DNA of 64,000 nt, from positions 124,001 through 188,000 of the forward strand of contig NZ_KZ319373.1 in assembly GCF_002744715.1 (NCBI RefSeq). The letters run 5' to 3'. The notes under the pieces were generated by a model. That model saw only the letters and a list, made by a program, of their open reading frames with translations. It did not search any database and was not told the origin of the DNA. The position numbers and the translations under genes are program-made. This stretch comes from Marinobacter profundi (GTDB taxonomy: Bacteria > Pseudomonadota > Gammaproteobacteria > Pseudomonadales > Oleiphilaceae). Of the stretch, positions 56,928-64,000 are shown in pieces. Position 1 is the stretch's first letter. The number at the start of each line of letters is the position of its first letter.

Positions 56928-58061
56928 TTAACGGTCCAGGTTGCCGGAGAAGTACAGTTCAATACGGAGAATCAGCGAGGCCCGGTCCTTGAAGTGCTCC
57001 TCCCGGGGGAACTCCAGGGCCGGAATGATCTCGCCGAACAGCCAGTCGTCGTGCAGCCGATAGCGGTAGGTAACGTCCACAAACACGTTGGTTTCCCGCC
57101 AGCCGGGCTGGCTCTCGCCAAGGATGCCCAGCCGTGGGTTGATGTTGGAGCGGTTGTTCAGCTGCTTGTAGAAATTCATGGTCTGCGAGAACACGAACTC
57201 GCGGTCCTTGTGGACCCATTCCAGCTCCGCCGCCGCCAGGAACTTCCAGGCATTACCGATATCCCGCCCGGCACCGATCCAGCTGCGCTCGCCCCAGCCG
57301 TCCTGATGGAAGTAAAACAGCCGCTGCTCCGCCAGCAGGTGCCAGTCTTCATCCAGGTCCCAGCGCTTGCTGGCACTGGCCCGCCAGAAGGCATCCGCCG
57401 GGATGCGCAGCCGCACACCGATGTCGTTTTCCAGGTTGATGGCATCGCCCACCTCGGAGATGTAACGCAGGGCACCGGTGGCCTCGGTATCGGAGCGCTC
57501 GTCGTCGGTCAGCTGGCGGGTCCGGCGCCGTTCCTCCAGGGGAATCAGTTCGTCACTCTCACTCTCGATAACAAGCCGCAGCCGCTCCTCCACGGTTGGA
57601 ATGTCCAGCTTGAAACGGGCTTCCGGCTCAAACTGCGCCACCTTACCGTACTCCGACTCGGTGGCAAAACCGATCCGCAGGTAGCTCTCGTTATTGGGCA
57701 GGGTGCGGCGGCTGCCAGACAAGGTGCGGTCGGCCCACTCGCCAAACGTCTGCACCTGGGCACCGTGGCGGCGCTCCAGCCCCAGTACCCAGTTGGAAAA
57801 CGTCAGCCAGTAGGAGTCGAGGGGCTCGGCCCAGTATTCATCGGGAGAAAAGGTATAGAACGACAGGGGCAGACGATCCACTGACAGTTGCTCCTGCAGC
57901 GGCGGTTCCTGCAGATTCACCAGGGATTCCGCCCCCGCCGGACAGGCGGCAGTGGCGAACAGCACAAAAGGCAGGAATGAACGACAGCGGGCAGGAAGCA
58001 GGTGGCGCAAAATAGTCCTAATCAACGGAACCGGAACCGAACATCTCCAGAAAGCGACCAT
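56928..58061 (-). CDS. Exported protein of unknown function
   Basis: I cannot assign a family with confidence. The frame encodes about 377 residues. A hydrophobic stretch FLPFVLFATAACPAGA looks like a signal peptide. The mature part begins ESLVNLQEPPLQ and is rich in aromatic and charged residues with alternating pattern (WHLLAEQRLFYFHQDGWGER; WKFLAAAELEWVHKDREFVF; YRLHDDWLFGEIIPALEF). It ends in a strand-like LILRIELYFSGNLDR, so an outer-membrane or periplasm-facing beta protein is plausible. The start is uncertain: an ATG at 58061 overlaps coaE by 44 bases with a weak GGTG site, and TTG at 58025 is an alternative. It lies directly between coaE and trmO. Confidence 0.7.
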   Translation of the reverse strand: MVAFWRCSVPVPLIRTILRHLLPARCRSFLPFVLFATAACPAGAESLVNLQEPPLQEQLSVDRLPLSFYTFSPDEYWAEPLDSYWLTFSNWVLGLERRHGAQVQTFGEWADRTLSGSRRTLPNNESYLRIGFATESEYGKVAQFEPEARFKLDIPTVEERLRLVIESESDELIPLEERRRTRQLTDDERSDTEATGALRYISEVGDAINLENDIGVRLRIPADAFWRASASKRWDLDEDWHLLAEQRLFYFHQDGWGERSWIGAGRDIGNAWKFLAAAELEWVHKDREFVFSQTMNFYKQLNNRSNINPRLGILGESQPGWRETNVFVDVTYRYRLHDDWLFGEIIPALEFPREEHFKDRASLILRIELYFSGNLDR

Positions 58062-58635
58062 GCAATTCACCAACCCGGCGCTCCACATCCACCACCTTCT
58101 GATTATTATCGATCACATCGTCCGCTTTTTGCAGTCGATCGTCACGGGAAATCTGCGCCGCGATGATCCGCTCCACCTGATCCCGGGGGTTATCATCCCG
58201 GGCCATGGTGCGGCTGAGCTGAACCTCCACCGGCACATCCACCACCACAATCCGCGCCACCAGCTGGTGCTGATCGGTCTCCAGCAGCAGCGGCGACACC
58301 AGCAACACATAGGGCAGGGCATAGTCCGCCGGGTTGAGCTGGCGGATCAGCTCCTCGCGGATCACCGGGTGCAGCAGGCGCTCCAGCCAGGCCCGCTCTT
58401 CCGGCGCGCGGAACACAATCTCCCGCAGCCGGGCGCGGTCCAGCGAACCGTCCGCCTGCAGGATGTCGGCGCCGAAATGGTCCGCAATCCGGGCCAGCGC
58501 CGGTGTGCCCGGTTCAACCACCTCCCGGGCCACGTTATCCGCATCCACCCAGTGCACCCCCAGTGCACCGAACAGCTTCGCCACCGTAGATTTACCGGAA
58601 CCAATGCCACCGGTGAGGCCAATCACAACCGCCAT
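58018..58635 (-). CDS. coaE: Dephospho-CoA kinase
   Basis: Last enzyme of coenzyme A synthesis, phosphorylating dephospho-CoA. The 205-residue protein has the P-loop GLTGGIGSGKST near residue 6, the CoA-binding LGVHWVDADNVAREVV segment and the lid region with PLLLETDQHQL. The ATG at 58635 follows AGGG five bases upstream; the longer frame to 58677 has no similarity. It follows pilD by 54 bases, the usual pilD-coaE order, and its 3' end overlaps the next gene. Confidence 0.95.
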   Translation of the reverse strand: MAVVIGLTGGIGSGKSTVAKLFGALGVHWVDADNVAREVVEPGTPALARIADHFGADILQADGSLDRARLREIVFRAPEERAWLERLLHPVIREELIRQLNPADYALPYVLLVSPLLLETDQHQLVARIVVVDVPVEVQLSRTMARDDNPRDQVERIIAAQISRDDRLQKADDVIDNNQKVVDVERRVGELHGRFLEMFGSGSVD

Positions 58636-58689
58636 AATGCCCTGTCCTTTTACGCCCGGCCCGTCTAATTCCAGCACTTACTCAGGCAC

Positions 58690-59565
58690 TTACATGCCCA
58701 GCCAGGCCATCCAGGCCGCCTGAATCTGCTCGCCAAACCACAGGCACAGCAAGCCCGCCGCCGCCAGATACGGCCCGAACGGAATCGGTACCTCCCGGCC
58801 ATGCTTGCGGAACACAATCAGGCTGATACCCACCACGGCACCGACCACGGACGACAACAAAATCACCGCCGGCAGCAACTGCCAGCCCAGCCACGCCCCC
58901 AGTGCTGCCAGCAGCTTGAAGTCGCCATGGCCCATGCCTTCCTTGCCGGTCACCAGCTTGAACAACCAGTACACCGACCACAGGGACAGGTAACCGGCCA
59001 CCGCACCCCAGAAGGCACTGGCAAAATCCGTCATCACGCCAAAGTAATTCAACACCAGCCCCAGCCACATCAGCGGCAGGGTGATGTTATCCGGCAACAG
59101 CTGGGTGTCAAAATCAATCATCGTCAGCGCAATCAGCGCCCACACCAGCACCAGCGCCCACAACCCGGCTTCCGTCGGGCCCAGCAGCCACACGGTGACC
59201 ACCGAAAACAACGCCGTAATAGCCTCGATGATTGGATAGCGGGGCGAAATCCCGCTCTTGCAGGAACCACACTTGCCCCGCAGGAACAGGTAGCTCAGCA
59301 CCGGAATGTTCTCCCAGGGCCGGATCTCATGGCCGCAAGAGGGGCAGGTGGAATTGGGGGAGGACAGGGTGATCTTTTCCTCCCGGGTGCGCTGGTCCTC
59401 GGGAACCTCAAGAAACTCCTCGCACTGGCCACGCCAGTCCTGGTGCATCATCTTCGGGAGGCGGAGGATGACTACGTTTAGGAAGGAGCCGATGCAGAGG
59501 GTGAAAAGCACAACCCCTGGATACAGAAACCAGGGGTTGTTCACAAGTAATTGAAGGTCAGACAT
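58690..59565 (-). CDS. pilD: Type IV prepilin peptidase PilD
   Basis: Bifunctional inner-membrane aspartic protease and N-methylase that cleaves prepilin leaders and methylates the new N-terminus. The 291-residue protein has the zinc motif Cys74-X2-Cys77 and Cys99-X2-Cys102, the first active Asp in MIDFDTQLLPD (about 149-159) and the second in GMGHGDFK (Asp215). About eight membrane helices are visible. It is eight bases after pilC and precedes coaE. PilA at 62850 is a substrate, as are other pilins and type II secretion pseudopilins. Confidence 0.96.
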   Translation of the reverse strand: MSDLQLLVNNPWFLYPGVVLFTLCIGSFLNVVILRLPKMMHQDWRGQCEEFLEVPEDQRTREEKITLSSPNSTCPSCGHEIRPWENIPVLSYLFLRGKCGSCKSGISPRYPIIEAITALFSVVTVWLLGPTEAGLWALVLVWALIALTMIDFDTQLLPDNITLPLMWLGLVLNYFGVMTDFASAFWGAVAGYLSLWSVYWLFKLVTGKEGMGHGDFKLLAALGAWLGWQLLPAVILLSSVVGAVVGISLIVFRKHGREVPIPFGPYLAAAGLLCLWFGEQIQAAWMAWLGM

Positions 59566-59573
59566 AGAACCGA

Positions 59574-60791
59574 TTAAACCACCTGACCCATTTGGAAGAT
59601 TGGCAGGTACATGCCAACGATAAGTCCGCCTACCAGCACACCAAGAACCGCCATAATCATCGGCTCCATCAAGGCGGTGAGGTTATCGACCATGTCATCA
59701 ACGACACCTTCGTAGTGATCGGCCACCTTTTCGAGCATGTCATCGAGGTTGCCCGATTCTTCACCAATCGCAGTGAGTTGCACTGCCATGACGGGGAAAA
59801 CATCCACTGAGCGCATAGCCTGTTGGAGTTGAGTGCCGCTGGAGACCTCGTCACGAATCTGAAAGACTGCATCACGGTAGATGGCATTACCGGTGGCGCC
59901 CGCTACTGACTCCAGGGCGTCTACCAGAGGTACACCTGCAGCGAATGTTGTAGAGAGAACACGGCCGAACTTTGCAACTGCTGATTTATCCAAGATTTCT
60001 CCGATGATGGGTAACTTAAGCACATATTTGTCAACCAAATCTGAGAATTTTCTCGACCGTTGTATGGCTTCCTTGAATAAAAATATCGAACCTGCTATTC
60101 CCAAAAGAACGATAAACCACCATTTCTGCATCCATTCCGAAATATTTATTATGAACTGCGTGAAGACTGGTAGGTCCGCGCCAAAGCCTTGGAACAGGCT
60201 TTCGAATTGAGGGACAACCTTTACCAACAAAATCGCTGTGACGACAATGGCCACCACAATAACGGCAATAGGATAGGTCATCGCTTTCTTGACCTTCTTT
60301 TTGAGGGTTTCAGTTTTCTCAAGATAGGTAGCAATTCGATCTAGCATTTGCTCGAGCGCGCCAGCCTTTTCCCCGGAATCAACCAAATTGCAGTATAGGT
60401 CGTCAAAGTGCTTGGGATGCCGGCGGAGCGCATTGGCGAAACTGGTGCCAGCAGCGACATCATTGCGAACGGTTGTTAGAAGCTCCTTAAGCCCTTGGTT
60501 TTCCAAACCGTCGGTGACAATGTCGAAACTCTGAACCAGTGGCACGCCCGCTTTCATCATGGTCGCCATTTGGCGAGTAAGCATAGCAATATCGAAAGGA
60601 GTGATCTTTTTGCTGCCACCGAACAGCGGTTTGGGTTTCTTCTTTACTTTCTCAGCAAGAATCCCCTGTTTGCGAAGCTGCGCCTTGACCAACGCCAGGC
60701 TTGTCCCCGAAATTTCACCTTTCGTCTTATTGCCGCGTCGGTCTTTGCCCTCCCAGACGAACGCTTCAAGTTTTTGTGTTTTTTCTGCCAT
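59574..60791 (-). CDS. pilC: Type IV pilus inner-membrane platform protein PilC
   Basis: Polytopic platform that links the PilB motor to pilin assembly. The 405-residue protein has the duplicated GspF domain (FDIAMLTRQMATMMKAGVPL near 75, repeated as AKFGRVLSTTFAAGVPLVDA near 270). Three or four membrane helices are visible (AVIVVAIVVTAILLVKVVP; WWFIVLLGIAGSIFLF; PMIMAVLGVLVGGLIVGMYL). It begins two bases after the pilB stop. The sequence is noticeably more AT-rich than the genes to its left. Confidence 0.96.
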   Translation of the reverse strand: MAEKTQKLEAFVWEGKDRRGNKTKGEISGTSLALVKAQLRKQGILAEKVKKKPKPLFGGSKKITPFDIAMLTRQMATMMKAGVPLVQSFDIVTDGLENQGLKELLTTVRNDVAAGTSFANALRRHPKHFDDLYCNLVDSGEKAGALEQMLDRIATYLEKTETLKKKVKKAMTYPIAVIVVAIVVTAILLVKVVPQFESLFQGFGADLPVFTQFIINISEWMQKWWFIVLLGIAGSIFLFKEAIQRSRKFSDLVDKYVLKLPIIGEILDKSAVAKFGRVLSTTFAAGVPLVDALESVAGATGNAIYRDAVFQIRDEVSSGTQLQQAMRSVDVFPVMAVQLTAIGEESGNLDDMLEKVADHYEGVVDDMVDNLTALMEPMIMAVLGVLVGGLIVGMYLPIFQMGQVV

Positions 60792-60793
60792 GT

Positions 60794-62509
60794 TTAATCC
60801 TTCGTCACCCGGTTGGCTTCTTCAAGACTGGTTACGCCCTGCATTACTTTCAGAAGGGCGGAGTGCCTGAGATTGCGAAAGCCTTCGGCCTCTGCGCGTT
60901 TTGCAATTTTAATGGAGCTGGCTTCTTCCATAATCATGTTTGCCAACTCGTCAGTTATCTTGACCACCTCGTAGATCCCGACGCGGCCCTTGTATCCTCC
61001 ATTGCATTTATCACAGCCCTTGGGGCGGAACAACGTGAACCCTGTATCAATTTGTTCCTGTGTGAACCCTTCCGCCAAAAGTGCTTCTCTGGGGATTTCT
61101 GCCGGTTGTTTACAGGAGTTGCAAAGACGACGGCCCAAACGCTGTGCGATGATCAGGCTCACAGAGGTGGCGATGTTGAACGCTGGAACCCCCATGTTCA
61201 TCATCCGCGTCAAAGTTTCCGCTGCACTGTTGGTGTGTAGTGTTGAGAGTACGAGGTGCCCGGTCTGCGCCGCCTTGATGGCGATATTGGCGGTCTCCAG
61301 GTCCCGAATCTCACCAACCATGATAATGTCAGGGTCTTGCCGCAAGAACGCCCGGAGCGCCTCGGCAAAGCCAAGTCCTACCTTGGTGTTGACGTTAACC
61401 TGGTTAATGCCTTCAAGGTTTATCTCGGCTGGGTCTTCTGCCGTGGAGATGTTTCGCTCAGGCGTATTAAGAATGTTGAGACCGGTATAGAGTGATACCG
61501 TTTTGCCGGAGCCCGTGGGCCCGGTAACCAGGATCATCCCCTGTGGTTGCTCAAGGGCATCCAGATAAAGCTGTTTCTGGTCTTCTTCATATCCCAGTAC
61601 ATCGATCCCGAGCTTGGCCTGGCTAGGGTCAAGAATCCGCAATACGATCTTTTCGCCCCAAAGAGTGGGCAGCGTGTTAACCCGGAAATCAATAGCCTTG
61701 GTCTTGGACAGCTTCATCTTGATGCGGCCGTCCTGCGGTACCCGGCGCTCTGATATGTCCAGTTGCGACATTATCTTCACGCGAGCAGCTATCTTAGGCG
61801 CAAGTTTGATCGAAGGTCTTGAAATCTCTTTGAGAATGCCGTCGGTCCGATATCGGACCCGATAGGTTTTCTCGTAGGGCTCGAAATGAATGTCCGAGGC
61901 GCCCCCCCTGATAGCATCTAAAAGCATCTTGTTTACGTATTTGACGATCGGCGCATCGTCAATGTCGCTGGCTGAAATCGCGGTCTCGTCCTCGCCCTCA
62001 CCACCCTCGGTTTCTACGCCTTCAAGATCTGCATCATTCAGGTCTCCCATGGTGGTGTCTTGGGACTCGAGATACTTCTCTATGGCCTCCCTGAGTTTGG
62101 CGTCATCGACCAGCACTGCATCCGTACTCAGGCCGGTATTAAACTTTATCTCATCAAGAGCCTGGATGTTGGTTGGGTCCGAAAGGGCAATGTAGAGCCG
62201 GTTTCCTCTCTTATATAGCGGAAGCGCATTGTGCTTCCGGATGAGCTTTTCATCGACAAGTTTCTCCGGGAGCATCTCCGGGAGAAATGCTCCCAGATCC
62301 AGAACCGAAACACCAAATTCCATCGCAGCGGCATAGGCCAACCCCTTGCTCGCCGCAAGGTTGTTCTGAACCAGGTATGTGATCAGGGGTATTTTGTTGT
62401 TAGCTGCCTGAATGAACGCGTCCTTGGCGGTTGTCTCGTCGAGTAGGCCATCGTCTACAAACCGCCTCGCGAGGCCGGTAAGAGTTACATTGCTTTTATT
62501 TGTTGCCAT
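60794..62509 (-). CDS. pilB: Type IV pilus extension ATPase PilB
   Basis: Hexameric motor that drives pilus polymerisation. The 571-residue protein has an N-terminal MshEN-type domain (1-150), an acidic linker rich in Glu and Asp (about 155-185), Walker A GPTGSGKT at 330-337, the Asp box and Walker B region (PDIIMVGEIRDLETANIAIK) and the tetracysteine zinc site (LCNSCKQP and CDKCNGGY). It is divergent from pilA across a 340-bp regulatory region and heads pilB-pilC-pilD. Confidence 0.96.
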   Translation of the reverse strand: MATNKSNVTLTGLARRFVDDGLLDETTAKDAFIQAANNKIPLITYLVQNNLAASKGLAYAAAMEFGVSVLDLGAFLPEMLPEKLVDEKLIRKHNALPLYKRGNRLYIALSDPTNIQALDEIKFNTGLSTDAVLVDDAKLREAIEKYLESQDTTMGDLNDADLEGVETEGGEGEDETAISASDIDDAPIVKYVNKMLLDAIRGGASDIHFEPYEKTYRVRYRTDGILKEISRPSIKLAPKIAARVKIMSQLDISERRVPQDGRIKMKLSKTKAIDFRVNTLPTLWGEKIVLRILDPSQAKLGIDVLGYEEDQKQLYLDALEQPQGMILVTGPTGSGKTVSLYTGLNILNTPERNISTAEDPAEINLEGINQVNVNTKVGLGFAEALRAFLRQDPDIIMVGEIRDLETANIAIKAAQTGHLVLSTLHTNSAAETLTRMMNMGVPAFNIATSVSLIIAQRLGRRLCNSCKQPAEIPREALLAEGFTQEQIDTGFTLFRPKGCDKCNGGYKGRVGIYEVVKITDELANMIMEEASSIKIAKRAEAEGFRNLRHSALLKVMQGVTSLEEANRVTKD

Positions 62510-62537
62510 AGGAAGTTAAGAGCGTCTGCTATGTGGC

Positions 62538-62552
62538 TGAAACACGGTTTCA
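62538..62552. promoter_or_regulatory. Perfect inverted repeat upstream of pilB
   Basis: TGAAAC-ACG-GTTTCA lies 29 bases upstream of the pilB start, 225 bases before the pilA sigma-54 element. Its shape (GAAAC, short spacer, GTTTC) agrees with the published PsrA operator pattern of Pseudomonas, but assignment by shape alone is weak. Confidence 0.4.
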
Positions 62553-62651
62553 AATGGAATAGTGTGAGTTTAGATGGCTAGACTGCCTTTTGAAAGCCCG
62601 TAAGCACGAGGTATGACGGATATCAAAAACTGCTGTACCGCATAATCAATG

Positions 62652-62675
62652 TGACAAAAGTTGTCATGTCGTGTC
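62652..62675. promoter_or_regulatory. Candidate upstream activator sites of pilA
   Basis: TGACAA-AAG-TTGTCA (62652-62666) is a perfect inverted repeat, followed by two more TGTC motifs at 62667 and 62672. Repeated TGTC words resemble the described PilR binding pattern, and the location about 110-130 bases upstream of a sigma-54 promoter fits an enhancer site. PilR and PilS are not encoded in the window. The remainder of the 340-bp gap shows nothing further. Confidence 0.5.
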
Positions 62676-62776
62676 AGAAAAAGGCAGTCGGAATAGTCCG
62701 CTTTTTGTCTTGATCTCCTGTTCCGGATTCCCTAATCGTCTGTCATTTAACGAGATTTTATATTTGGGTGTCGTTC

Positions 62777-62792
62777 TGGCACGATGCGTGCT
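62777..62792 (+). promoter_or_regulatory. Sigma-54 (-24/-12) promoter of pilA
   Basis: TGGCACG-ATGC-GTGCT matches the sigma-54 consensus TGGCACG-N4-TTGCW at all positions but one. The GG (62778-62779) and GC (62790-62791) pairs are exactly ten bases apart. Transcription would begin near 62804, giving a leader of about 45 bases. rpoN is encoded in the same window at 23505. Confidence 0.87.
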
Positions 62793-62849
62793 TGGGAATG
62801 GCTAAGCCGCTCTGATGAGGGGCGACACTAAAGAAACTTGGAGAAAAAT

Positions 62850-63320
62850 ATGAAAAAAGTTCAACAAGGCTTTACTTTGATCGAATTGATGATCGTTGTG
62901 GCGATCATTGGTATTCTTGCCGCAGTAGCGATTCCGGCCTATCAGGACTATACAACTCGGGCTCGAATGGCTGAACCGGTATCATTGATGTCAGCAGCTA
63001 AGGTCGATATTTACGAGCGGTTGGTTTCAGATGGCAGCTGGCCGGCTGATGCCGACGGTGAAGTGATTGTTGACAAGGTTCAAAACAGTTCAGATCTGGT
63101 GGCGACTGCCGACTACACTGCTGGCGCAACGTCTTCCGACGCTACTTTGGTAGAGCTCACCTTGGGTAACACTGGTGATGCAACAAATCTGGATGGTAAA
63201 AAGCTGAAGTTCACCCTGACACCATCGTCAAATGGTTTGGCTGTAGTTTGCTGGACAGATATTGCGTCCTCTTTCTACAACCGAATTCCGAATGAATGTC
63301 GTCGTGCTACCTCAACCTAA
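62850..63320 (+). CDS. pilA: Type IV major pilin PilA
   Basis: Prepilin of 156 residues that polymerises into the type IV pilus. The short leader MKKVQQG is cut by PilD before Phe+1; [20 protein letters not shown] is the conserved N-methylated helix with Glu+5. A variable globular domain follows, with two Cys near the C-terminus (VVCWTD and NECRRA), which define the disulfide-bonded D-region. The ATG at 62850 has GGAG six bases upstream; a TTG at 62838 would add four residues before the leader and is rejected. It is monocistronic, to judge from the sigma-54 promoter before it and the strong terminator after it. Confidence 0.96.
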   Translation: MKKVQQGFTLIELMIVVAIIGILAAVAIPAYQDYTTRARMAEPVSLMSAAKVDIYERLVSDGSWPADADGEVIVDKVQNSSDLVATADYTAGATSSDATLVELTLGNTGDATNLDGKKLKFTLTPSSNGLAVVCWTDIASSFYNRIPNECRRATST

Positions 63321-63334
63321 TATAGTTGAGTGAG

Positions 63335-63372
63335 AAAATCCGACCTTGCCAATGGTGAGGTCGGATTTTTTT
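63335..63372 (+). terminator. Rho-independent terminator after pilA
   Basis: AAAATCCGACCT (63335-63346) pairs with AGGTCGGATTTT (58-69 of the same hundred) around an 11-base loop and runs into a T tract (63366-63372). The next gene starts 11 bases later, so its expression needs read-through or a promoter not recognised here. Confidence 0.92.
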
Positions 63373-63382
63373 AGGAGTTGGA

Positions 63383-64000
63383 ATGGTCATCCGATCACTT
63401 TCTCAGGCGGTTATATTCTTCTTTTCCTGTATTTTTCTTCTTGTTGTTGTTTTGTCCACTTTTCTATCTGGGATGTTTCCTCTAGTAAGTTTTGGTTCTT
63501 TTGATGGTGGGCGTTGGCTTCTGGTGCTTTTTCTTTCAGTATCTACCGTGCTTTCTCTTGTTCGGTTGGAGTTCAAACGTCCAAGTAGGAGTGGGTTGCT
63601 TTTTTTGGTTGGGGTAATAATATTTTCGTGTTCCGCTCTATTGTCTGATTACCTTAGTCAGAGTTTGTCAAAATATTGGTTTTCTAATTTTATATTGTTT
63701 TTCTTTTCGCTATTATTTGTTCCCTTCTTTTTCTCTAGTTTTCCGTTTGAAGAACGAGAGAAAGTTTTATATTGTGCTTTTTATGCGATATTGTCAGGAA
63801 CTCTAATATTTTCGGCACTTTATCTGTTTGTTTTTTCGTTATCAATAGGTAATGACGTAAATTATAACAATATATTAATCAATTCCGGGTTTGTTAATAT
63901 TAATTTTTTTGGCCAGGTTGCGACGTGGGTAATTCCTTTGTTGTCAGCGGGGATGTTGGATGAACGCATCTCTAAGTCAACGTTGGCAAAGGTGTTAGTG
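63383..64000 (+). CDS. AT-rich polytopic membrane protein, N-terminal part (possible Wzy/O-antigen ligase type pilin glycosyltransferase)
   Basis: An open frame starts at ATG 63383 (ribosome site AGGAG six bases upstream) and stays open to the window end, giving 206 residues. It encodes repeated hydrophobic segments, for example FFFSCIFLLVVVLSTFLSG, LFFLVGVIIFSCSALL and FILFFFSLLFVPFFF. It ends in FVNINFFGQVATWVIPLL, which resembles the NxxFFGQ-type region of Wzy_C/O-antigen ligase proteins. Oligosaccharyltransferases of this class (PilO/TfpO, PglL) often follow pilA and glycosylate pilin, so that role is suggested. The catalytic loop would lie outside the window. Base composition is strikingly AT-rich and codon use is unlike its neighbours, a sign of transfer. 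Confidence 0.65.
   Translation, partial: MVIRSLSQAVIFFFSCIFLLVVVLSTFLSGMFPLVSFGSFDGGRWLLVLFLSVSTVLSLVRLEFKRPSRSGLLFLVGVIIFSCSALLSDYLSQSLSKYWFSNFILFFFSLLFVPFFFSSFPFEEREKVLYCAFYAILSGTLIFSALYLFVFSLSIGNDVNYNNILINSGFVNINFFGQVATWVIPLLSAGMLDERISKSTLAKVLV

Overview
This window is chromosomal DNA of a gammaproteobacterium. Gene order matches the cores of Pseudomonas and related oceanic gammaproteobacteria: gatCAB next to mreBCD-maf-rng-yhdP-nitrilase, rpoN-hpf-ptsN-rapZ-ptsH next to lpt/kds/mla genes, and murA-hisG-hisD-hisC. Protein sequences, moderately high GC and the intergenic repeats make Marinobacter or a close relative the best guess. That genus call is an inference; no 16S gene is present.

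Layout. 1-5.7 kb: the 3' part of rimO, then a minus-strand operon pycA-oadA-carbonic anhydrase (two-subunit pyruvate carboxylase plus a bicarbonate supplier) with a divergent LysR regulator. 5.9-9.2 kb: gatC-gatA-gatB on the minus strand. 9.6-19.2 kb: mreB, mreC, mreD, maf, rng, yhdP and a nitrilase on the plus strand. 19.3-29 kb: a minus-strand block with darP, mgtE, ptsH, rapZ, ptsN, hpf, rpoN, lptB, lptA, lptC, kdsC and kdsD. 29-37.9 kb: a plus-strand run mlaFEDCB, ibaG, murA, hisG, hisD, hisC and a Nif3 family gene. 37.9-49.3 kb: zapG, zapE, a thiolase, a DUF1302/DUF1329 pair, a large MalT-like LuxR regulator and an acyltransferase; every intergenic gap but three here is filled with short imperfect palindromes. 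49.3-58.6 kb: a Bax-like glucosaminidase, a large orphan lipoprotein, a YfaZ-like protein, yacG, a hybrid sensor kinase, trmO, an unknown exported protein and coaE. 58.7-64 kb: pilD, pilC, pilB, pilA with a sigma-54 promoter, and the start of an AT-rich membrane-protein gene that runs off the end.

How it fits together. Much of the window is cell-envelope biology: cell shape (MreBCD), peptidoglycan precursor (MurA), LPS core sugar and LPS transport (KdsCD, LptABC), phospholipid traffic (MlaBCDEF, YhdP) and type IV pili. RpoN is encoded here with the nitrogen PTS, and the pilA promoter carries a near-consensus sigma-54 element.

The most notable unexplained structures are two intergenic repeat families. 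Family A has three copies. Each has a 54-nt conserved core holding two hairpins with ANGGA in the loop, the hallmark of CsrA/RsmA binding. Each core is enclosed by long inverted arms whose sequence differs between copies but which stay self-complementary within a copy. Family B has twenty copies of a 25-nt imperfect palindrome, all within 11 kb, in direct and inverted arrays; one copy has become the C-terminus of an acyltransferase. No tRNA, rRNA, CRISPR array, transposase or phage gene was seen.
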